Notes under the pieces: model-generated
Databases searched by the model: none
The model's input: the letters and a program-made list of their open reading frames with translations, nothing else
Told to the model about the DNA's origin: nothing
Part shown: positions 23,726-32,848 of the stretch, piece after piece
Layout: each line of letters starts with the position of its first letter
Numbering within the stretch: position 1 is the first letter of the stretch
Made by a program: the position numbers and the translations under genes
Assembly (NCBI GenBank): GCA_903934875.1
Contig: CAIZPP010000313.1
Span: forward strand, 1-37,308
From: an uncultured Methylococcaceae bacterium
GTDB taxonomy: Bacteria > Pseudomonadota > Gammaproteobacteria > Methylococcales > Methylococcaceae
Length of the DNA: 37,308 nt
Reading direction: 5' to 3'

Positions 23726-24583
23726 TTAAATTGAACAATCGTGACTGGGGCAAGGCATGTTTTCGATAGCTTCGCCGACTTGCAGGGAAGTCATCGAAAT
23801 AGCGCCCAACGTCACTTTTTCAGAAAAGAACGTGGTTTCCTCCCCGGCTTCTTGCAGACCCAAAATGTACAGCAACGGCAGAAAGTGTTCGGCAGTCGGC
23901 ACCGAAGCCTGGGCAGCGTCCCCCAGCCGCGCATAGCGGATGATGGCATCATGCTTGCCGTTGATAATCAACCGCTTGATTTGGCGATCAAAGTCCAAGG
24001 CCCAGTCATAGGCGGTGTCTTGCCAGACCAGCGCACCCAAATTGTGGACAATGTTCCCGCTTCCGACAATCAGGATGCCCCGGTTGCGAAGCTCCCTCAG
24101 TGACTTTCCCAGTCCGTAATGGAAGGCCGCTGGCTTGGAACGGTCAAGGCTGAGTTGCACCACCGGAATGTCGGCTAGCGGAAACATACGGCACAGAACC
24201 GACCAAGCACCGTGGTCAAGGCCCCATTCAAAATCCAGTGCGATTGGCACGTCAACAGCCCAAGCGCGGAGCAATCGCGCCAGCGCAGGATTGCCCCGTG
24301 CCGGGTATTCCAAATCGAACAAGGGCTTTGGGAATCCTCGGAAGTCATGGATTGTCCTTGGTCGATCCATCGCGGTGACACGGGTTCCCTCCGTTTCCCA
24401 ATGTGCCGAAATGCACAGGATGGCTTTTGGCTTAGGAATTGATTGCCCGATCCCCGCCCAAGCGCGGCTAAACTCGCTGTCCTCAATCGCATTCATCGGG
24501 CTGCCATGCCCAATAAACAGGGCGGGCATTTGATAATGCAAATGGGGAAACTCCGATTGCAGCGGCCACTCTGCGATTTTCAT
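23726..24583 (-). CDS. ygiD: 4,5-DOPA-type extradiol dioxygenase (LigB/YgiD family)
   Basis: Zinc- or iron-dependent class III extradiol ring-cleavage dioxygenase family, in which E. coli YgiD opens L-DOPA between C4 and C5. I take ATG at 24583 (285 aa) because AGGAGG lies 4 bases upstream and the conserved domain starts there; an upstream extension to 24850 has no family match. Metal-binding His candidates are visible in ALFIGHGSPMNAIED, ISAHWE, GLDHGAWS and GSGNIVHNLG, and EHFLPLLYILG is the family end motif. The length fits. It is a stand-alone cytosolic enzyme, convergent with the tpsB operon and divergent from mod. The physiological substrate could be another catechol. Confidence 0.9.
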   Translation of the reverse strand: MKIAEWPLQSEFPHLHYQMPALFIGHGSPMNAIEDSEFSRAWAGIGQSIPKPKAILCISAHWETEGTRVTAMDRPRTIHDFRGFPKPLFDLEYPARGNPALARLLRAWAVDVPIALDFEWGLDHGAWSVLCRMFPLADIPVVQLSLDRSKPAAFHYGLGKSLRELRNRGILIVGSGNIVHNLGALVWQDTAYDWALDFDRQIKRLIINGKHDAIIRYARLGDAAQASVPTAEHFLPLLYILGLQEAGEETTFFSEKVTLGAISMTSLQVGEAIENMPCPSHDCSI

Positions 24584-24824
24584 GAACCCTCCTGACAGAG
24601 CTGTTTGGCTGGCTAGCTTAGTGTGAATCATCAGTGCTGTCAATCGGGGATCATAGCCCGTCGCGGATACCTTAGGGTGCGGTGAAGAACACGGTCGCCA
24701 GCGTAGCGGACAGCAATTTGTAATCCCCGCACCAATGCGACTGACGGCAAAAAGTGCCGCTTGACCGGGCTGGAATCCGGTAGAATGGCAAGCTAAACGA
24801 ACACCACACCGCAAGGAACCCTGA
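24584..24824. other. Divergent intergenic region, ygiD / mod
   Basis: A 241-base gap holding promoters for both neighbours. An imperfect unit between GGTGCGG (24676-24682) and its inverse CCGCACC (24727-24733) may be another small dispersed repeat. No gene seen. AAGGA stands 7 bases before the mod ATG. Confidence 0.35.
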
Positions 24825-26579
24825 ATGCCAACACTCCATTGGGTGGGCAAGGATAAAGTCGTCCGCCACCATCATGATGTGCCGTTTAAAGTGCTGAAGC
24901 GCGAATACCGCTTTGCATCGGCCCAGCCTGCCGCCAACACCTCCACCGGCAATAAAATCATCCACGGCGACAACTTGGAAGCCCTCAAGGCGCTATTGCC
25001 TGAATACGAGGGGCGCATCCAGTGTATTTATATCGACCCGCCTTACAACACCGGCAATGAAGGCTGGGTGTATAACGATAATGTCAACGACCCGCGTCTG
25101 TTGAAATGGCTAAACAAAGTCGTCGGCAAAGAGGGCGAGGATTTGTCACGCCATGACAAATGGCTGTGCATGATGTATCCGCGCTTGAAACTGCTGCATC
25201 GGTTGTTGGCGGAGGATGGCAGCATGTGGGTTTCTATTGATGGAAATGAACAGGCAAGCTTGCGACTTTTGTTAGATGAAATTTTTGGAGTCAATAATCT
25301 GGTATCTGAAATTGTCTGGCAAAAAAGGGTTTCTCCAGCCAATGATGCAAAATTCTTTAGTAGCGATCATGAATATATTTTTGTGTATGCAAGAAATAAG
25401 AATATATTCACACTAAATAGACTTGAGCGTACAGAAAACCAGCTGTCGAATTATAAGAATCCCGATGGAGACCCACGCGGGAATTGGAATTCTGTCACTT
25501 ATACATGCAACAAAACAGCAGATGAAAGGCCAAATCTGTATTATGGAATTAAAAATCCAAATACAGGAGATATTATTTTTCCAAAAAAGACCGCTGTTTG
25601 GAAATATGATGAAAAAAAGCACATGGAGAATGAAACAAATAATTTGCTATTTTGGGGCATGGATGGGAAAAACAAAGCACCAAGAATGAAAAGGTTTCTT
25701 GAGGGAATGGGGAATGTGGTTCCAAGATCAATTTTCCAATATTCTGATTTCGGACATACTCAAGAAGCAAGAACAGAATTACTTGGAATTTTGGAAAACT
25801 CTGCTTTTTCAACCACAAAACCAGTTAAGCTGATTTCTCGAATTTTGGAAATTGCATCAAACCAAGATTCTATTATCCTTGATTCTTTCGCCGGTTCCGG
25901 CACCACCGCCCACGCTGTACTGAAACTCAACGCCCAAGACGGCGGCAAGCGCAAATTCATTCTAGTGGAAATGATGGACTATGCCGAAACGATTACCGCC
26001 GAGCGGGTGCGGCGGGTCATGGACGGTTACGGCGAAAATCCCCCACCCCCGGCCCCTCTCACAGAGGGAGAGGGGAGCACAACGCCTATCGCAGGGAGAG
26101 GGAGTAAAGTGGTGGAGGGCTTGGGCGGCGGATTTGAGTATTTCACCTTGGGCGAGGCATTATTTACCGAAAACGGCCAGCTAAATGAAGCCGTGGGCGT
26201 GGAGGCGATTTTGCGCTATGTGGCCTATAGCGAACGGATTGCCGATTTTTCTTGCCCCCTAACCCAACTGCGGCAGACCGACTCGGTTTTAAAAACCGAG
26301 TCGGTCTTTCCGCGCGAAAAAGAGGGTAGGTGCGGCGAACTTCCCCCGGCGAAGGATGCAACCGGCTGCTATTACCTAGGCGAAACCCACGGTGTCCAAG
26401 TCTATTTCATTTATCAGCCGGATCGTGTCACGTCGCTGGATGTGGACTTGCTGGCGCAGTTACCGGTAAAACCCGGCAAACTGGTGATTTATGCCGACCA
26501 ATGCCTGTTGGGTGAAGACTTCATGCGCCGACATGGCATCATCTTTAAGAAAATCCCCCGCGACATCACCCGTTTTTGA
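24825..26579 (+). CDS. mod: Type III restriction-modification methyltransferase (Mod)
   Basis: Adenine-N6 DNA methyltransferase and specificity subunit of a type III system; it modifies host sites and guides Res. A good RBS precedes ATG 24825; 584 residues. Motif IV, IYIDPPYNTG, is at about residue 71, and the AdoMet motif DSFAGSGTTAHAVL at about 354, the beta-class order expected for Mod. Between them the target-recognition part (about 25231-25875) is sharply AT-richer than both flanks, pointing to exchange of specificity. The C-terminal part carries two in-frame repeat insertions (26041-26102 and 26275-26307), yet the frame continues to a normal end (IIFKKIPRDITRF). Mod and Res are effectively contiguous: the stop is 8 bases before the Res ATG. 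Confidence 0.93.
   Translation: MPTLHWVGKDKVVRHHHDVPFKVLKREYRFASAQPAANTSTGNKIIHGDNLEALKALLPEYEGRIQCIYIDPPYNTGNEGWVYNDNVNDPRLLKWLNKVVGKEGEDLSRHDKWLCMMYPRLKLLHRLLAEDGSMWVSIDGNEQASLRLLLDEIFGVNNLVSEIVWQKRVSPANDAKFFSSDHEYIFVYARNKNIFTLNRLERTENQLSNYKNPDGDPRGNWNSVTYTCNKTADERPNLYYGIKNPNTGDIIFPKKTAVWKYDEKKHMENETNNLLFWGMDGKNKAPRMKRFLEGMGNVVPRSIFQYSDFGHTQEARTELLGILENSAFSTTKPVKLISRILEIASNQDSIILDSFAGSGTTAHAVLKLNAQDGGKRKFILVEMMDYAETITAERVRRVMDGYGENPPPPAPLTEGEGSTTPIAGRGSKVVEGLGGGFEYFTLGEALFTENGQLNEAVGVEAILRYVAYSERIADFSCPLTQLRQTDSVLKTESVFPREKEGRCGELPPAKDATGCYYLGETHGVQVYFIYQPDRVTSLDVDLLAQLPVKPGKLVIYADQCLLGEDFMRRHGIIFKKIPRDITRF
26041..26102. repeat. In-frame G/C-rich palindromic insertion in mod
   Basis: Same family as the tpsA copy at 11076: CCCCACCCCCGGCCCCTCTC, then GAGGGAGAGGGGAG, then CTATCGCAGGGAGAGGG. 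It encodes a Pro/Gly-rich stretch (NPPPPAPLTEGEGSTTP) at about residues 405-426, between the AdoMet motif and the C-terminal domain, without breaking the frame. Confidence 0.75.
26275..26307. repeat. 33-bp perfect palindrome inside mod
   Basis: AGACCGACTCGGTTTT, one A, then its exact inverse. It encodes QTDSVLKTESVF in frame, replacing what should be ordinary Mod C-terminal sequence. It looks like a separate small palindromic repeat family. Confidence 0.7.
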
Positions 26580-26587
26580 AAAACGCT

Positions 26588-29248
26588 ATGGAATTAAACG
26601 ATTACCAAGAAAAAGTCATTGCCGATTTGCGCGAATATGTTTGGCATTGGCGCAGTCTGGACGATGCCGCGCAAGCGTTCCGCACGTATGGGGAAAGCCG
26701 TGGCTGGGTGAAAAAGCCACCCGTCTACCAGCCGGCGCAGTTCAAAGCCCCCGCCGTGTGCATCAAGGTACCCACGGCGGGCGGCAAGACCTTCATCGCC
26801 ATCAATGCGCTGAAAGAGATTTTTGACGGGCTGGGGCGGAAGCGGGGCGATTACCGGCTGGTGGTGTGGCTGGTTCCTTCTTTGTCCATCCTCGACCAAG
26901 TTGCCATTGCATTCAACGACCCCGGCCATGCCTACCGCGCCAAGCTGATGGAGTTGTTCAGCCGGGTCACTGTATTGCGTAAAGAGGATTGCTTGACGGC
27001 CACCGGCTTCAAACCCGACGACGTGGCGGAAAGCGTGACCATCGCCGTGCTGAATTATGACAGCTTGCGGGCAAGGAACAAGGACGACCGCAAGATTTTT
27101 CAGGACAACGGCCAGTTGCAGCCCTTCGCCGAGGCTTTGCAGCTTGGCAACAACTCAAGGGTTAAGGATGCCGATGCCAGCGCGTTGATTAATGTCTTCC
27201 ACGCGCTGAACCCTGTCGTGATTGTGGACGAGAGCCATAACGCCAAGTCGGAATTGTCGCTGGAAATGCTGGCGAACCTGAACCCGGCTTTTGTATTGGA
27301 ATTGACCGCCACGCCACGCCAGACCTCGAACATTATCAGCTACACCGACGCGATGGCCTTAAAAAAGCGCCACATGGTCAAGCTGCCGGTCATCGTGCGC
27401 AAGCTGGACGACAGGGAGAAGGTCATTGCCCACGCTATCGACTTGCGCAACCGGCTGGAAGCCGAAGCCTTGGCGGAACAGGCGGCGGGCGGGGTGGCTA
27501 TCCGCCCGATAGTGCTGGTGCAGGCCGAGCCGAAAAACAAGGAAGACAGCCACACCTTTGAACGGATTCAAGCCGATTTGCTGGAACGCGGCATTCCCGC
27601 CGAACAGATCAAGCTGAAAACCGCGAACAAGGACGAACTAAAAGGGATCGACTTGAGCGCCCCGAATTGCGAAGTGCGATACATCATCACGGTAAACGCG
27701 CTTAAAGAAGGCTGGGACTGCCCGTTCGCCTATATTCTGGCGACCGTGGCGGAACGTTCCTCGGTGGTGGACGTGGAGCAAATCCTAGGGCGCATCTTGC
27801 GCCAGCCACTCGTCCGCGAACATGGGCGGGAAGCCTTGAATATGAGTTATGTGCTGACCTCTTCCGCGCAGTTCGGCCAGACCTTGGATAAGATCGTGGA
27901 TGGCTTGAACCGCGCCGGTTTCAGTCGCCATGATTGTAGGACACCAGACTGGAATGACCCGGAAGATGCTGGCACCGCCCTACCCGCCACGCCCGCCAAA
28001 ATGCCCTTGAGCGGGGAAACGCTATCATTATTTGATGTTGCAAGCGAGGCAGTGAGGGAGCCTGTAGTCCCACCCGGCGAACCGGCCCCAGCCGAATCAG
28101 CAACGGTTTACCCAGTGCCAGTCGATAGCGCCGACACCACACTAAAATATGCCTATGCCGTGAACGAGGAAACCCAGGCTACCGTTAAGCAGTATACGCC
28201 AGGACAACCCACGCAAGAGGAACAAGAACGTATGCACACGTTTACCGTGAAACCGTGTTTTGCCGAGGAAATAGCGGCATTGCGCTTGCCGCAGTTTTAC
28301 CAAACAACCCCGGACGGATTCCAGTTCGATGACATTGAGGGAGGCGTTTTGCTATCCAAGGATGTATTGCTGAAGCAATTCAAACTAGCCGATTGCGCGG
28401 TGAATGAATTAGTATTCCCTAGGGTTTCCGGCGATTTGCATAAGATCGACTTAAGCAATGTTGGCACTGACGAAAAGCCGGATTATGAAGTCATGAAAGT
28501 AGCCTTGAAGGGTGAAGAAATCCAAAAATACCGGGATTTCTTTGCCAAAGTAGACCTTGTTGAGCATCGCAAGGGGCTGGCCGGTCTGGTGGCAGGCTGG
28601 ATAGGCAAAATGCCACCGTTGTCTGACAGCGATTTACGCGCCTATATTGGCAAGGTCATGGGCAGCCTAAGCCCTGCGCACTTGCAAGACTGCTTGGATC
28701 GCCAGCAGGAATATCTAATTGTCATTCGCCAAGCCATTAAGCGGGAAATGCTGAAATGGTCAAGGCGGAAGTTTGTCGAATGGCTGGATGTGGGGAAAAT
28801 CACCGTGCAAGCGCATTATCGTTTTCCGCAAAGCATATCGCCCGCCGTGACCGCACCGCCCATCGCAAACAGTTTGTATCTCCGTGAATCGGCAGGTAAC
28901 ACGCCGGAGAATGAGTTTATCCAACAACTTGCCAACATGGAAAACGTGTTGTGGTGGCACCGCAATCTGGCGAAAGGTAAAGCCGTGGGAGAAGCGGATT
29001 TTTATCTGAATGGCGCGATCAACCATTACCCGGATTTCATCATCAAGACGCGCAATGGGCGCATTGTCTTGGTTGAAAACAAAGGCGATGACCGCGACAA
29101 CACCGATTCCGCCGCAAAAATGGAACTAGGCCGGAAATGGCGTGAACAGGCGGGGGACGCTTACCGCTACATGATGGTTTTCGACCAAAACCCGATGGAT
29201 GGGGCTTACACCCGCGAAAAGGCGCTTGAGGTGTTGCGGCAGTTGTAG
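26588..29248 (+). CDS. res: Type III restriction enzyme subunit (Res)
   Basis: ATP-dependent SF2 helicase-nuclease that cuts DNA with Mod. ATG 26588 (886 aa) is preferred over an overlapping TTG at 26576; the RBS is weak, so translation may be coupled to mod, whose stop is 8 bases upstream. Residues 62-68 are Walker A (PTAGGKT), 214-217 the DESH form of the DEAD box, ELTATPR is motif III-like, and VEQILGRILRQP is motif VI. The C-terminal PD-(D/E)XK nuclease shows D816 in YPDFII and E830-x-K832 in VLVENKG. Length and motif order match working Res subunits, and no damage is seen. Residues about 450-520 form a Pro/Ala-rich linker. Confidence 0.94.
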   Translation: MELNDYQEKVIADLREYVWHWRSLDDAAQAFRTYGESRGWVKKPPVYQPAQFKAPAVCIKVPTAGGKTFIAINALKEIFDGLGRKRGDYRLVVWLVPSLSILDQVAIAFNDPGHAYRAKLMELFSRVTVLRKEDCLTATGFKPDDVAESVTIAVLNYDSLRARNKDDRKIFQDNGQLQPFAEALQLGNNSRVKDADASALINVFHALNPVVIVDESHNAKSELSLEMLANLNPAFVLELTATPRQTSNIISYTDAMALKKRHMVKLPVIVRKLDDREKVIAHAIDLRNRLEAEALAEQAAGGVAIRPIVLVQAEPKNKEDSHTFERIQADLLERGIPAEQIKLKTANKDELKGIDLSAPNCEVRYIITVNALKEGWDCPFAYILATVAERSSVVDVEQILGRILRQPLVREHGREALNMSYVLTSSAQFGQTLDKIVDGLNRAGFSRHDCRTPDWNDPEDAGTALPATPAKMPLSGETLSLFDVASEAVREPVVPPGEPAPAESATVYPVPVDSADTTLKYAYAVNEETQATVKQYTPGQPTQEEQERMHTFTVKPCFAEEIAALRLPQFYQTTPDGFQFDDIEGGVLLSKDVLLKQFKLADCAVNELVFPRVSGDLHKIDLSNVGTDEKPDYEVMKVALKGEEIQKYRDFFAKVDLVEHRKGLAGLVAGWIGKMPPLSDSDLRAYIGKVMGSLSPAHLQDCLDRQQEYLIVIRQAIKREMLKWSRRKFVEWLDVGKITVQAHYRFPQSISPAVTAPPIANSLYLRESAGNTPENEFIQQLANMENVLWWHRNLAKGKAVGEADFYLNGAINHYPDFIIKTRNGRIVLVENKGDDRDNTDSAAKMELGRKWREQAGDAYRYMMVFDQNPMDGAYTREKALEVLRQL

Positions 29249-29296
29249 GTTTTTTTGCAGACGCTTTGACCAATTAAACAAGCCAAAGGCTAACCC

Positions 29297-29659
29297 ATGA
29301 ACACTATTACATTCGACACCCACGAATTTGTTAAACGGCTTAGGGATTCCGGGTTTACCGAACCCCAAGCCGAGGCCATCACTGATTTGCAAAGCAAAGC
29401 CAGCGCGGCGGCAGTTGAACAGGCGAGGCAGGATTACGGGCTTGACGAAATGGCTACCAAGCGGGATTTGAAGGAAACCGAGGCCACGCTTAAGCGCGAC
29501 TTGAAGGAATTGGAATTGAAGATTGAAGTGTTAAGAGCTGAAACCAAGCAATCCACCGCCGAGACCAAGGCCGAGTTAATCAGATGGGTCGTGGGCGTGG
29601 GAGTTTTGCAGATTACCATCATTACAGCGTTGCAGCTCAAGCTGGCAAGCCACATTTGA
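29297..29659 (+). CDS. DUF1640-like coiled-coil membrane protein
   Basis: A 120-residue protein resembling the DUF1640 (CCDC90-like) family. It starts MNTITFDTHEFVKRLRDSGF, then has EPQAEAI, followed by a long charged coiled coil with 'KRDLKE' repeats and a C-terminal hydrophobic segment (WVVGVGVLQITIITALQL) likely to sit in the membrane. The family's bacterial role is not established; eukaryotic relatives help the mitochondrial calcium uniporter. It lies 48 bases after res, and an own promoter is possible. Such small genes are often found scattered near toxin or restriction loci. Confidence 0.75.
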   Translation: MNTITFDTHEFVKRLRDSGFTEPQAEAITDLQSKASAAAVEQARQDYGLDEMATKRDLKETEATLKRDLKELELKIEVLRAETKQSTAETKAELIRWVVGVGVLQITIITALQLKLASHI

Positions 29660-29703
29660 CCGAACCCAAGCGACGAAGAGCTTAGTCTAGTGTTTGATTT
29701 TAT

Positions 29704-29778
29704 TGGTGGGCGGTATAGGGATTGAACCTATGACCCCTGCCGTGTGAAGGCAATGCTCTCCCGCTGAGCTAACCGCCC
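29704..29778 (-). tRNA. tRNA-Val (anticodon CAC)
   Basis: On the minus strand the sequence folds as a full cloverleaf: acceptor GGGCGGT/ACCGCCC, D arm GCTC...GAGC, anticodon stem TTGCC/GGCAG with loop TTCACAC (anticodon CAC, reading GTG), T arm ATAGG-TTCAATC-CCTAT, discriminator A, and an encoded CCA end. Its 75 bases include CCA. Confidence 0.95.
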
Positions 29779-29834
29779 GAAAGATTGGCTAGAATAGCCT
29801 AGAGCTTGCTTGCTGTCAATATAGACAGCAATTC

Positions 29835-30947
29835 TCATTCCGGCCCTAGAGTATATCTATCCAGCCAGTTTTCCAAGCCTTCGGCATCAAGCCTGTTGGT
29901 GAAGGTTTGCCCGTTGCGCTTGTCAAAGGTAATCACCTTTTCTGGCGTGGCGATGAACTCTTCCAACAGCAAGTCGGAATGCGTGGTGATAATTAATTGC
30001 GTCCGTTCCGAGGCCTCATGCAGCAATTCCGCCAAGATTGGCAGCATTTCCGGGTGTAGCCCCAACTCCGGTTCCTCAATGCAAATCAGCAAGGGCGGGG
30101 ATGGATGGCAAAGAATGGCCAACAGGCAGAGAAAGCGCAACGTGCCGTCTGACAACCCTGCGGCCGGAATGGAGAACCCGGCTTCCTGGATAAAAACCTG
30201 TGCGCTACCGTCAAGAAAATTGACTGTTATATCTTGTGCCGTGGGTAAAAAGGCAGTGAGATGGCCTAATATCTTCTTCTTGATGTCGGGTGTCTCACAC
30301 AGCCTGTTGAGGATCGTTCCCAGGTTTTCAAAGTTTTCCGCAAGAAAATCGTCCGGCAAACCGGGTTTGGCTAGGGCGCGTAGCGGGTTATCGCTGCCAA
30401 ATGTCCAATTCCGGTAAATGCGGACACTGCCAAACGTGTCACCCAGCCAAGTAATTTCAGGGTATGAGTCCGGGTCTTTGCGTTGGGCCAGTATGGATAA
30501 TTCGGTGTTGATGTCATCCCGTTTCAACTGCCGACGGATACTTTTCACATTGATGACCGGCCAGCCGTTTTGAAAGGCGAAATAAAAATAGGATTTGCCG
30601 TGGCCAGGATCAGGATGCTCGTTTTCGATGCGCTCGTCGGTCAGTTGAAAGCGATCATCGTTGGCGGTGAATTCCAGCCAATAGCGTAAATTTCTAGACC
30701 CAGGAGAGTAATTGATAACCGCCTCCAACCGTGCCACGGCATGGTTGCCCTGTCCTTGCCAGAGCCAGTCTCGTGGTGGGGCCGGGGGAGCCTTGGCTGC
30801 GCATTGCAATAAGCGGGCACACTCGAACAGATTGGATTTTCCGCTGCCGTTAGGGCCTGCAAGGATGTTGAGCGATGCCAGTTCAATAGCGGGGTGATCC
30901 TCACCGAAAGAGAGGAGGTTTTTTGGATTGATACTTGTTATCAGCAT
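29835..30947 (-). CDS. AAA/SMC-like ATPase (AAA_21 type, RecF/OLD-like)
   Basis: A 370-residue ATPase of the ABC/SMC head type. Walker A is GPNGSGKSN (31-39), the ABC signature is AAGLSDGTLRF, Walker B is LLICIEEPELGLHP, and the switch His is in IITTHSD. There is no fused TOPRIM or nuclease domain and no membrane segment. The long middle insertion is typical of AAA_21 proteins. Relatives occur as single genes and as the ATPase part of several phage-defence systems, but no partner nuclease is adjacent, so a defence role is only suggested by the setting. It lies 56 bases upstream of the tRNA-Val gene on the same strand. Confidence 0.85.
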   Translation of the reverse strand: MLITSINPKNLLSFGEDHPAIELASLNILAGPNGSGKSNLFECARLLQCAAKAPPAPPRDWLWQGQGNHAVARLEAVINYSPGSRNLRYWLEFTANDDRFQLTDERIENEHPDPGHGKSYFYFAFQNGWPVINVKSIRRQLKRDDINTELSILAQRKDPDSYPEITWLGDTFGSVRIYRNWTFGSDNPLRALAKPGLPDDFLAENFENLGTILNRLCETPDIKKKILGHLTAFLPTAQDITVNFLDGSAQVFIQEAGFSIPAAGLSDGTLRFLCLLAILCHPSPPLLICIEEPELGLHPEMLPILAELLHEASERTQLIITTHSDLLLEEFIATPEKVITFDKRNGQTFTNRLDAEGLENWLDRYTLGPE

Positions 30948-31373
30948 ACGATTGGGCTAACAGGCCGGGGATAGGCTGGGGATGGTCTGCGGGTAGAAGT
31001 GGCGAGGATTGCCGAAAAATTAACCGCCCCCTTGCTCTTTTGCCAGGCACTTTTTCAAAACAGAACATTATAACGAAAAAATAGTTATAATCCGATATAA
31101 TCCTCAGCAATTCTCATTTTGGCGATTATGCGTTGCGGCTACATCCCACCCAGATATCAAAGCAGGGGCGAGGCGGTCATGGGAGGCTCGGCAGACGATT
31201 GCCTTTGACCCTAAATCGACAGCGAGGGAATCGACGAAACCCCACGGATGACCAGTCATGGTTGTTTGAATTACCGCATTCCATGCATCACAGCCAAAGC
31301 GCCGATTTTTGGGCGCAACATGCCCGGATGGCACCAGCAACCCCCAGTAGCAACCCCTTCCGCTGTGACAAAC
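30948..31373. other. Intergenic stretch with no supported gene
   Basis: About 425 bases between the ATPase start and the transposase remnant. Its first half is AT-rich (upstream of the ATPase). The second half is open in both strands for 70-90 codons, but neither frame has a recognisable protein or a good RBS. It may include the lost end of the insertion sequence. Confidence 0.4.
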
Positions 31374-32110
31374 TCACCCCGTTTTCAGCTTCAGGGGCGG
31401 ACGGTTCAAGCTTTCCAGCATGAAGTCCATCAAGTCTTCCCAACTGTCAAAGCACAGGTAGCTGGTCAGGGTCTTGATGTCGTTGAACAGCCGCTTGCAC
31501 GAGGGCAGCTTCTGGCGCAGCAGTTCGAATTTGGCGTCTGCCCAGCCCAGCACTCCAGCCACTCGTAGGTAGCGGGCTTGCAGACCAGGATGAAACTCAG
31601 CCCGTAGGACCGCAATTCGAGGCAGAACGGCTCGTGGCAGCACAGGTCGTCGCCAAAGACGGTCGTGTTCAGCCGCCCACATTCCGCGCCGTGCCCGGCC
31701 AGCCAACGCTTGGCGGCATTGATCTCGCAGTCCTGCTTCACCGCGCCGTCCTGGGGCGTGACGAACTCCGGGGCCAGCGGGATCACCTCGTCGCAACCCG
31801 GCTTGACCAGCACCGGGGTCACGACGGAGTGGAAATACGTCACCGTGCCGTTGGCGTGCTGCCGCGTCGAACACTGGTCGCAATGGATGGCCTCCGACGA
31901 GAAGTACTCCGTCCCGTCGAATGCCAGCAACAGGCTTTCGTTCAGCGAACGGTGCGAGTCCACCACCCTGGATTCCCGCAAGCCGTTGAACAAAGAAGAA
32001 TAAACCGGTTTCAGCAGGCTCGGCGGGCTGGCATCCAGCCCTGCGAATGGTTCAGCCAATAAAAGCAGTGCCGCCAACCGGGCGAGCAGCCAGCGTAATA
32101 ACGGTGGCAC
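31374..32110 (-). pseudogene. Degenerate IS transposase (internal deletion and frame change)
   Basis: Two overlapping minus-strand frames together give parts of one DDE-type transposase. The upstream frame has LLLAFDGTEYFSS, CDQCSTR, TYFHSVVTPVLVKPG and GDDLCCHEPF, then stops making sense after CKPATYEWLE. The other frame resumes at WADAKFELLRQKLPS, with NDIKTLTSYLCFDSWEDLMDFML as the normal C-terminus. The central part between YEWLE and the LLRQ motif, more than 100 residues in relatives I remember, is missing, and the N-terminal part is also lost. No terminal inverted repeats could be assigned. It cannot encode an active transposase. Confidence 0.8.
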
Positions 32111-32426
32111 AGCCCAGAACAGGGCGGCAACCGCCCGCAGTGCGCCGGATGATTGGGATGATGGTTTCGACCAAGAACTTGAGATTCCATTTTAGGCGAC
32201 TACCATCAGCAACACTGCAACCAACAACCCGGCAAGCCATGGACGGCAACCCATTCAATCCATTGGGTTCAGGCCGCGCAAGTTGATCCGCAACCAGGCT
32301 GCATGACACTGCTCGTGAACCATTCCCGCCACACTTTGCAAGAAAAAAAGATATCCCCAACGGCCTTGGCAACTGCTATAGTTTTCGGCCACGCACATTT
32401 TTTGACCGACTGACAGGGGATTGAAC

Positions 32427-32774
32427 ATGTCCGCAATCGAGTTGCCGGGCAACCCGGCAGGTTTCTTCCAAGACGGCTGGCCGGTCTATCGGAAAATTGT
32501 CGATAACAACTACATGTTCCACCGGGAAATTTACGGCGACATAACCAGCTTCATTGGGCGGCGCTTCCAACAGCACCCTATTTCGGTCTTGGAAATGGGG
32601 TGCGGCGATGCCAGCCAGACGGCGGAGGCACTCCGCGACTGCCGCGTCAGCGAAAACGATTTTCCCGAAACCCTTTCCGAATACGCCGCCATGGCCGAAG
32701 CGAGCGGCTTTTCGGGGGTTGACCCTCTGAACCGCTATACTTGGCATCGGACCTTGGCGCTGGTCAACCGGTAA
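32427..32774 (+). pseudogene. Class I SAM methyltransferase remnant with internal deletion
   Basis: ATG 32427 follows an AGGGGA box. The frame gives 115 residues: an intact-looking start (ELPGNPAGFFQDGWPVYRK, REIYGDI), methyltransferase motif I (VLEMGCGDAS), and then directly the C-terminal end (VSENDFPETLSEYAAMAEAS, LNRYTWHRTL). The AdoMet fold needs about 100 more residues between these parts, so the centre is deleted in frame near 32640. It could still be translated but should not bind AdoMet normally. The original product was probably a methyltransferase of about 210-230 residues. Confidence 0.7.
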
Positions 32775-32848
32775 GTGTTGCGGAATCTTTAGGCTCTCGC
32801 CCGTTGGCTTCTCATCACCCCGCCCCGACATGAGCCGGCAAACGCTGA

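Noticed and set aside
24584-24850. Upstream extension of the extradiol dioxygenase to 24850
   Set aside because: The added 89 residues have no family match and overlap the mod start; an AGGAGG box marks ATG 24583.
29806-30417. Plus-strand 203-codon frame opposite the ATPase gene
   Set aside because: Ser-rich antisense product with no family; the minus strand carries intact Walker A, signature and Walker B motifs.
31104-31423. Small open frames on both strands beside the ATPase promoter
   Set aside because: No RBS, no recognisable domain, and the two frames overlap each other; not enough to call a gene.
32052-32372. Minus-strand frame upstream of the transposase remnant
   Set aside because: It could be read as a transposase N-terminus, but the peptide shows no transposase motif and runs across the methyltransferase upstream region.
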